Below are positions 14,152 to 17,651 of a stretch of DNA of 17,651 nucleotides, piece after piece. The notes under the pieces are model-generated. The model was not told the DNA's origin. It was given only the letters and a program-made list of their open reading frames with translations, and did not search any database. This DNA comes from Chloroflexia bacterium. GTDB taxonomy: Bacteria; Chloroflexota; Chloroflexia; QHBQ01; JADMIH01. The DNA lies in contig JAICKM010000048.1 of NCBI GenBank assembly GCA_025927935.1, positions 1 through 17,651 on the forward strand, in the 5' to 3' direction. Numbering within the stretch: the first letter of the stretch is position 1; each line of letters begins with the position of its first letter. A program made the position numbers and the translations under genes.

Positions 14152-14934
14152 TTAACCGGCTTCCCCGCGCTTGACGCCGAACCCCATGTAGGCGCCCAGG
14201 GTCCATCGGCTGGGGCGCAAGCGCAAGCGCCGGCCCAGTTCGGCATAGCTGATCTCGCCGCGCTTGCGGCGACGCAGTGCCTGCACCACGGTGATGGGGT
14301 TCGCGTCGGGGACCAGACCAGCGATGCCGCCGCTCACGATACTGTGCTGGGCCAGGATCTTGTGCAATTCGGCGGGCTTGATAAATCGCTGCCACTCATG
14401 CAAACGGGGCGGCAAACAACTGAGCCACTGCGCGTCCTGTAGCAACCTAATAGCGATTATTTTGCTCGCGAAATTGCGGTTGATCGTATCGTAAAAATAG
14501 ATCCCGCCAGGCTTGAGAACGCGGGCCGTGTCGGCGACAACCGCGTCGAGGTCATCGACATGTTCCAGCACATCGCAGCAGTACACGAGATCGAACGTGC
14601 CCGCCGGGTAAGGAATGGCTTCACCGGGCGCTACCCGGTACGTGATGTCGTGCCCCTTCTGGGCGGCGTGGGTCCGCGCCACCAGGATCGAGGCAGCGGA
14701 GGGATCAATGCCCGTCACTCGGCAGCCCAGCCGGGCGACTTCCTCGGCCAGCAGCCCACCGCCACAGCCGACATCAAGCGCCCGCTTCCGGCGGGGATCG
14801 ATCTTCCTGGCGGTCAGGATCTGCCGGAAGTAGGCCACGCGCACCGGGTTGAGCGCGTGGAGCAGATGCAACACGCCGTCCTCATGCCACCAGGTCGCGG
14901 CCAGGCGGGTATACAACTCATTGTCGATCCCCAT
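14152..14934 (-). CDS. UbiG-like SAM-dependent methyltransferase
   Basis: Class I methyltransferase, 260 residues. The N-terminus (LYTRLAATWWHEDGVLHLLHALNPVRV) matches the UbiG O-methyltransferase family, where it reads W-W-D...LH-x-x-N-P-x-R. SAM motif I is ALDVGCGGG (52-60) with acidic residue Asp77 ending the next strand (VTGIDPS); the post-motif CCDVLEHV lies at 119-126 and LKPGG follows. The C-terminal part (ISYAELGRRLRLRPSRWTLGAYMGFGVKR) is typical of UbiG proteins. ATG 14934 has GGAGG 5 nt upstream and is preferred over an in-frame TTG at 14964 without such a site. It is divergent from the hydrolase gene at 15044 and transcribed alone as far as can be seen. In a menaquinone-using lineage its substrate would not be ubiquinone, so the gene name is withheld. 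Confidence 0.88.
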   Translation of the reverse strand: MGIDNELYTRLAATWWHEDGVLHLLHALNPVRVAYFRQILTARKIDPRRKRALDVGCGGGLLAEEVARLGCRVTGIDPSAASILVARTHAAQKGHDITYRVAPGEAIPYPAGTFDLVYCCDVLEHVDDLDAVVADTARVLKPGGIYFYDTINRNFASKIIAIRLLQDAQWLSCLPPRLHEWQRFIKPAELHKILAQHSIVSGGIAGLVPDANPITVVQALRRRKRGEISYAELGRRLRLRPSRWTLGAYMGFGVKRGEAG

Positions 14935-14974
14935 CGCGGCCTCCGGCCAACAGGACTGGCCCAAATGGTAAGGA

Positions 14975-15011
14975 TTGGGTATAGTGAGAGCAGGATGCTA
15001 TAAGTATAGCA
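14975..15011. promoter_or_regulatory. Overlapping divergent promoters in a palindrome
   Basis: TGCTATA-AG-TATAGCA at 14996-15011 is a perfect 7-bp inverted repeat. On the plus strand it gives extended -10 TGCTATAAG, with TTGGGT (14975-14980) 18 nt upstream as -35, serving the hydrolase. On the minus strand the same bases read TGCTATACT, an extended -10 for the methyltransferase with a poor -35 (TTATGG). The two -10 elements share their centre. Confidence 0.65.
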
Positions 15012-15043
15012 CAGCTAAACGCAGTCCATAACAAGGAGCCGCC

Positions 15044-16597
15044 ATGTTTCGCCGCCTACACCCGATCCTACTGCTGACCATCCTGCTGGTGCCGGCCCTC
15101 GCCATGCTGCCGCCGCCCACCGGGGCCGCACCCGCCGCCCGCCCGCCGCAGCCTGCCACGGCGCTGCCCGGCACTCCCATGTGCTTTGTCCAGACGGGCT
15201 ACTGCTTGCGCGGCAGTTTTCTGCTCTACTGGCGCGTGAACGGAGGGCTGCCGCAATTTGGCTTCCCGGTCACGCCGGAGCTAACCGAAGACGGGCGCAC
15301 TGTGCAATACACCGAGCGCGCCCGCTTTGAACTGCACGACAACAACACCGTGCTGCTGGGTCTGCTGGGCCGCTCCGTGACGGGGAGCCGCACGGATAGC
15401 CCCTTCCGGGCCGCCGACGCCGCGTCCGGCGCGACCTACTACCGCGAAACCGGGCACAACCTGGCCGAGCCTTTCCGCGCTTACTGGCAACGCAGCGGCG
15501 GCCTGCCGGTCTACGGCTATCCGATCAGTGAAGCCTTCCAGGAGCGCAGCCCCACCGACGGCAAGACCTATCTCGTGCAGTATTTCGAGCGCCACCGGCT
15601 GGAATATCACCCGGAAGCCAGGGCTGGCGCGCAGATCCAGCTTGGCCTGCTTGGCAGCCAGGTCTACGAGCAGCGCTACGGCAACCCGCCGCCGCTCAAT
15701 CCGAATCCTGCCCTGGCTCCAGATCGGGTCTCGCTGGCCTGGCTGCGCCAGGCCCCGCGCACGGGCCGCGATCTGCTGATTACCCGCACCATCGCGCGAA
15801 CCGTCGCCTACACGCAATACGGCATAACCTATCGCAGCGCGGGACGCCGCATCTCCGGCGTGATGTACGTCCCGGCGGGCAAAGGCCCCTTCCCGGTCAT
15901 CATCATGAACCACGGCTATATCCCCATTTCGCAATATACCACCGGCATGGACTCACGCCGCGAGTCGCCGTTCCTGGCAAGCCACGGCTACGTCGCCATC
16001 CATCCCGACTTCCGCAACTATGCCGGGTCGGACGACGACCCGGATGCGGCGGCGAATACGAGCACCATCGGCTGGACGGAAGATGCCCTCAATCTGGTCA
16101 CTGCCGTGCAGCAATCGTCGTTACCCTACCTGGACGCCAGCCGCATCGGCATGTGGGGGCACTCCAACGGCGGGCAGGTCGGCCTGCAAGTCATGTCTAT
16201 CGACGTGGACATCAAAGCTTACGTGCTCTTCGCGCCCACCAGTCCCGACTATGCCGACAATTTCAACCGCTGGTCGCGGGGCGGGGCCGATGGGCGGGCG
16301 ATTGCTGCCAAGCATGGCCTGCCGGAAGACAACCCGGAGTTCTACCGTGGCATCTCCGCAGGTCCCTGGTTCGACCAGGTCAGCGCCCCGGTCCTGATCT
16401 TCCACGGCACCGGTGACACCAATACGCCCTACGCCTGGTCGGTACGCACCGTCGATCTATTGCGGGCGGCGGGCAAGGACATCACCTTCGTCTCGCCGAA
16501 AGGCGAAAACCACCTGTTCAGCGACCGCGCCTGGTCGGCGGGCGGCATCGGCGCCCAGATGCTGGCTTTCTTCGACCAGCACGTCAAGGGCGATTAG
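15044..16597 (+). CDS. Secreted alpha/beta hydrolase with N-terminal tandem repeats
   Basis: 517 residues. Residues 1-29 form a signal peptide (RR, hydrophobic ILLLTILLVPALAML, then ATG-like AxA region), so it is exported. Two related repeats follow, about 47-111 and 131-208, each with FxxYWxxxGGLPxFGFP-type and VQYxERxRxE-type motifs and ending LGLLG; this unit is common in secreted Chloroflexota proteins. From about residue 245 a dienelactone-hydrolase/S9-like alpha/beta hydrolase domain shows PVIIMNHGY (oxyanion region), nucleophile Ser374 in WGHSNGG, Asp458 in HGTGDTNTP, and His490 in KGENH, a complete triad. AAGGAG lies 5 nt before ATG 15044. Transcribed from the palindromic promoter at 14975-15011 and ended by the hairpin at 16641. 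The substrate (ester or peptide) is not predictable; the repeats may bind the cell surface or polymers. Confidence 0.9.
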   Translation: MFRRLHPILLLTILLVPALAMLPPPTGAAPAARPPQPATALPGTPMCFVQTGYCLRGSFLLYWRVNGGLPQFGFPVTPELTEDGRTVQYTERARFELHDNNTVLLGLLGRSVTGSRTDSPFRAADAASGATYYRETGHNLAEPFRAYWQRSGGLPVYGYPISEAFQERSPTDGKTYLVQYFERHRLEYHPEARAGAQIQLGLLGSQVYEQRYGNPPPLNPNPALAPDRVSLAWLRQAPRTGRDLLITRTIARTVAYTQYGITYRSAGRRISGVMYVPAGKGPFPVIIMNHGYIPISQYTTGMDSRRESPFLASHGYVAIHPDFRNYAGSDDDPDAAANTSTIGWTEDALNLVTAVQQSSLPYLDASRIGMWGHSNGGQVGLQVMSIDVDIKAYVLFAPTSPDYADNFNRWSRGGADGRAIAAKHGLPEDNPEFYRGISAGPWFDQVSAPVLIFHGTGDTNTPYAWSVRTVDLLRAAGKDITFVSPKGENHLFSDRAWSAGGIGAQMLAFFDQHVKGD

Positions 16598-16640
16598 TCT
16601 CTCGCCAGGAACCGGGCAGCAACCATTAGCAATACGGCAA

Positions 16641-16664
16641 GAGGCGGCCCCACCGGGCCGCCTC
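16641..16664. terminator. Hairpin between convergent genes
   Basis: A perfect 10-bp stem GAGGCGGCCC / GGGCCGCCTC with a CACC loop lies between the hydrolase (ends 16597) and the convergent small gene (ends 16697). T-runs are poor on both sides (CTCACTTT on plus, TTGCCGT on minus), so it may act as a weak bidirectional terminator. Confidence 0.6.
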
Positions 16665-16696
16665 CTCACTTTCAGGCGTGTTGGTCACGCGGCGGA

Positions 16697-16945
16697 CTAA
16701 TCCTCGCTGATCTCAACCCCCTGTTTCTTCGCCGCTCGCTTGATGCGGTCTTTGATCTTCTGTACGTCGTCCTTGTCATACTTCGCGGCGTTGTCCTTGT
16801 GGTTGATATAGCTCCAGGCCGCGCGGACATGCTCCGGCGTGTCGATGGGATACTTGTTGTTCACCGGATCGGCGAACTGCACGTCGCCATACTTATGCTC
16901 GCCTTCGCTCGGATTGACATCGTCGCGCTTGTCGATCTTGCTCAT
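16697..16945 (-). CDS. Small conserved charged protein, function unknown
   Basis: 82 residues, rich in Lys and Asp, no signal peptide. The core FADPVNNKYPIDTPEHVRAA (24-43) followed by WSYINHKDNAAKYDKDDVQKIKDRI resembles a domain I recall from small bacterial and phage-associated proteins (possibly DUF6582); that assignment is from memory and unchecked. The core motif is ADPVN-x-KYPIDT-x-EHVRAAW-x-YIN. AAGGAG lies 8 nt before ATG 16945, a strong translation signal. It is convergent with the hydrolase gene. No function is proposed; nucleic acid binding is possible from the basic C-terminal helix (IKDRIKRAAKKQG) but unproven. Confidence 0.82.
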   Translation of the reverse strand: MSKIDKRDDVNPSEGEHKYGDVQFADPVNNKYPIDTPEHVRAAWSYINHKDNAAKYDKDDVQKIKDRIKRAAKKQGVEISED

Positions 16946-17083
16946 CGCAACTGCTCCTTACTCGCGGTCAGCGCCGCGCTACACCACGGTTGCGGGGGCG
17001 CCGCCCCGACAGCCGGTCACGTCAGTAACTGAGCATAGAGCGGGCCAGCACCTGATTCCGTCGCGCTTTCCGGCTCAGGCCGC

Positions 17084-17112
17084 TTGACACGCCGGGTCGC
17101 ATCCCGTATAAT
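17084..17112 (+). promoter_or_regulatory. Consensus sigma-70-type promoter of the tRNA gene
   Basis: TTGACA (17084-17089), 17-nt spacer, TATAAT (17107-17112): a perfect match to both hexamers with optimal spacing. Transcription should start near 17119, about 40 nt before the mature tRNA. Confidence 0.95.
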
Positions 17113-17123
17113 GATGCACGTCA

Positions 17124-17151
17124 ACAGAGCCGGAGTTCGCTCCCGCTCTGT
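17124..17151 (+). promoter_or_regulatory. Hairpin in the tRNA precursor 5' leader
   Basis: ACAGAGC / GCTCTGT (7 bp), one C-C mismatch, GGAG / CTCC (4 bp) and a TTCG loop. It ends 7 nt before the first tRNA base and starts about 5 nt after the expected transcription start. Function unknown. Confidence 0.75.
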
Positions 17152-17158
17152 CATTTAT

Positions 17159-17230
17159 GGCGGGGTAGCTCAGTGGTAGAGCAGGGGACTCATAAGCCCT
17201 TGGTCGAGAGTTCAAATCTCTCCCCCGCCA
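17159..17230 (+). tRNA. tRNA-Met (anticodon CAT), elongator type
   Basis: 72-nt cloverleaf: acceptor GGCGGGG / CCCCGCC, D stem GCTC / GAGC with loop AGTGGTA, anticodon loop CTCATAA (anticodon 17191-17193), T stem GAGAG / CTCTC with TTCAAAT, discriminator A; the CCA end is not encoded. The anticodon stem lacks the GGG:CCC run of initiator tRNAs and position 1 pairs with 72, so it is not initiator. A CAT anticodon could also be tRNA-Ile2 after lysidine modification; elongator Met is favoured but not proven. Confidence 0.93.
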
Positions 17231-17251
17231 CCCAGCGCTCACGCAACCAGG

Positions 17252-17278
17252 AAGCCGCCCCCATCGGGCGGCTTTTGT
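17252..17278 (+). terminator. Intrinsic terminator of the tRNA transcript
   Basis: AAGCCGCCC / GGGCGGCTT, 9 bp with a 5-nt loop, followed by TTTGTTA. It lies 21 nt past the tRNA and before the next gene. Confidence 0.88.
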
Positions 17279-17305
17279 TATACGGCTCGTGAGGAGGAGT
17301 GAACC

Positions 17306-17651
17306 ATGTATCTGCCCCCTGCATTTCGCGAGGATCGGCTGGAGGTGCAACACGAGCTGATCCGCGCGCACCCGCTGGGCCTGCTTATCACGGCCGGGCC
17401 TCACGGGTTGCTGGCAAACCCGGTGCCGATGCTGATCTATCCCGACGAAGGCGAACTTGGGACCTTGCGGGCCCATATCTCGCGGGCCAACCGGCAGTGG
17501 GAAGAGGTTACCGCCGTGGGAGAATGCCTGGTGGTGTTCCAGGGGCCGCAAGATTATATCAGCCCATCCTGGTACGCCAGTAAACAGGAAACGGGCAAAG
17601 TGGTGCCCACCTGGAACTACTGCACCGTCCATATCTGGGGCCGTCCGCAGC
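17306..17651 (+). CDS. PaiB-type FMN-binding split-barrel protein (partial)
   Basis: The first 115 residues of a protein of about 200-220 residues in full-length relatives. The N-terminus MYLPPAFREDRLEVQHELIR, then HPLGLLITAGPHGLLANPVP, LRAHISRANRQW, and VVFQGPQDYISPSWYASKQE...VVPTWNYCTVHIWG are the conserved blocks of the PaiB/FMN-binding negative regulator family (flavin-reductase-like split barrel). In Bacillus subtilis PaiB is linked to repression of protease and sporulation genes, but most members are uncharacterised and may be flavin- or heme-dependent enzymes. GAGGAGGAG upstream of ATG 17306 is a strong ribosome binding site. It follows the tRNA terminator, and no separate promoter is evident. 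The C-terminus is off the window. Confidence 0.93.
   Translation, partial: MYLPPAFREDRLEVQHELIRAHPLGLLITAGPHGLLANPVPMLIYPDEGELGTLRAHISRANRQWEEVTAVGECLVVFQGPQDYISPSWYASKQETGKVVPTWNYCTVHIWGRPQ

Noticed and set aside
14935..14964. TTG start for the methyltransferase, ten codons upstream
   Set aside because: ATG 14934 has GGAGG 5 nt upstream, while no such signal precedes the TTG.
17159..17230. Initiator tRNA-fMet
   Set aside because: The first base pairs with position 72 and the anticodon stem lacks the three GC pairs typical of initiators.
1..17651. CRISPR arrays, insertion sequences, integrase or phage modules, defence systems
   Set aside because: No regularly spaced repeats, transposase or nuclease motifs were seen; gene content is metabolic and housekeeping throughout.

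Overview
The window is high-GC bacterial chromosome, dense with ordinary metabolic genes and with no mobile element, phage module or CRISPR array that I can see. The best taxonomic guess is Chloroflexota, inferred from protein style: a secreted hydrolase with the 'GLPxFGFP...VQYxERxRxE' repeats common in that phylum, a short MshC-like CysRS relative, and a TreS/GlgE/maltokinase set. No ribosomal RNA or phylogenetic marker is present to confirm this.

Left edge (1-1116, minus strand): the start of a histidine biosynthesis operon. A partial long-form hisG is preceded by a complete attenuation leader: an extended -10 promoter, a 32-residue leader peptide with seven His in ten residues, an alternative antiterminator pairing, and a strong 9-bp hairpin with a T-run. 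This is the most striking regulatory element of the window and is easily missed because the leader ORF is tiny and GTG-initiated.

1114-5843 (minus strand): a cytosolic prolyl oligopeptidase (S9A), then an apparent operon read from a good promoter at 5815-5843: a HEAT-like repeat protein, a CysRS/MshC-type ligase that lacks the tRNA anticodon-binding domain, and a small MazG-like pyrophosphohydrolase. Two GC-rich palindromic repeats lie between mazG and the peptidase gene; a third, inverted copy lies at 11.58 kb.

5891-11520: trehalose-to-alpha-glucan cluster. treS (minus) is divergent from glgE-mak (plus). TreS converts trehalose to maltose, Mak phosphorylates maltose, and GlgE polymerises maltose-1-phosphate into alpha-1,4-glucan. 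Both transcription units end in strong hairpins. No branching enzyme gene lies in the window.

11629-16664: a membrane chemoreceptor-like protein (minus), a UbiG-like SAM methyltransferase (minus), and a secreted alpha/beta hydrolase (plus). The last two are divergent from a palindrome that holds overlapping extended -10 elements for both strands.

Right edge: a small conserved charged protein (minus), an elongator-type tRNA-Met(CAT) under a perfect TTGACA-17-TATAAT promoter with an unexpected hairpin in its 5' leader, and the start of a PaiB-type FMN-binding split-barrel protein cut by the window end.
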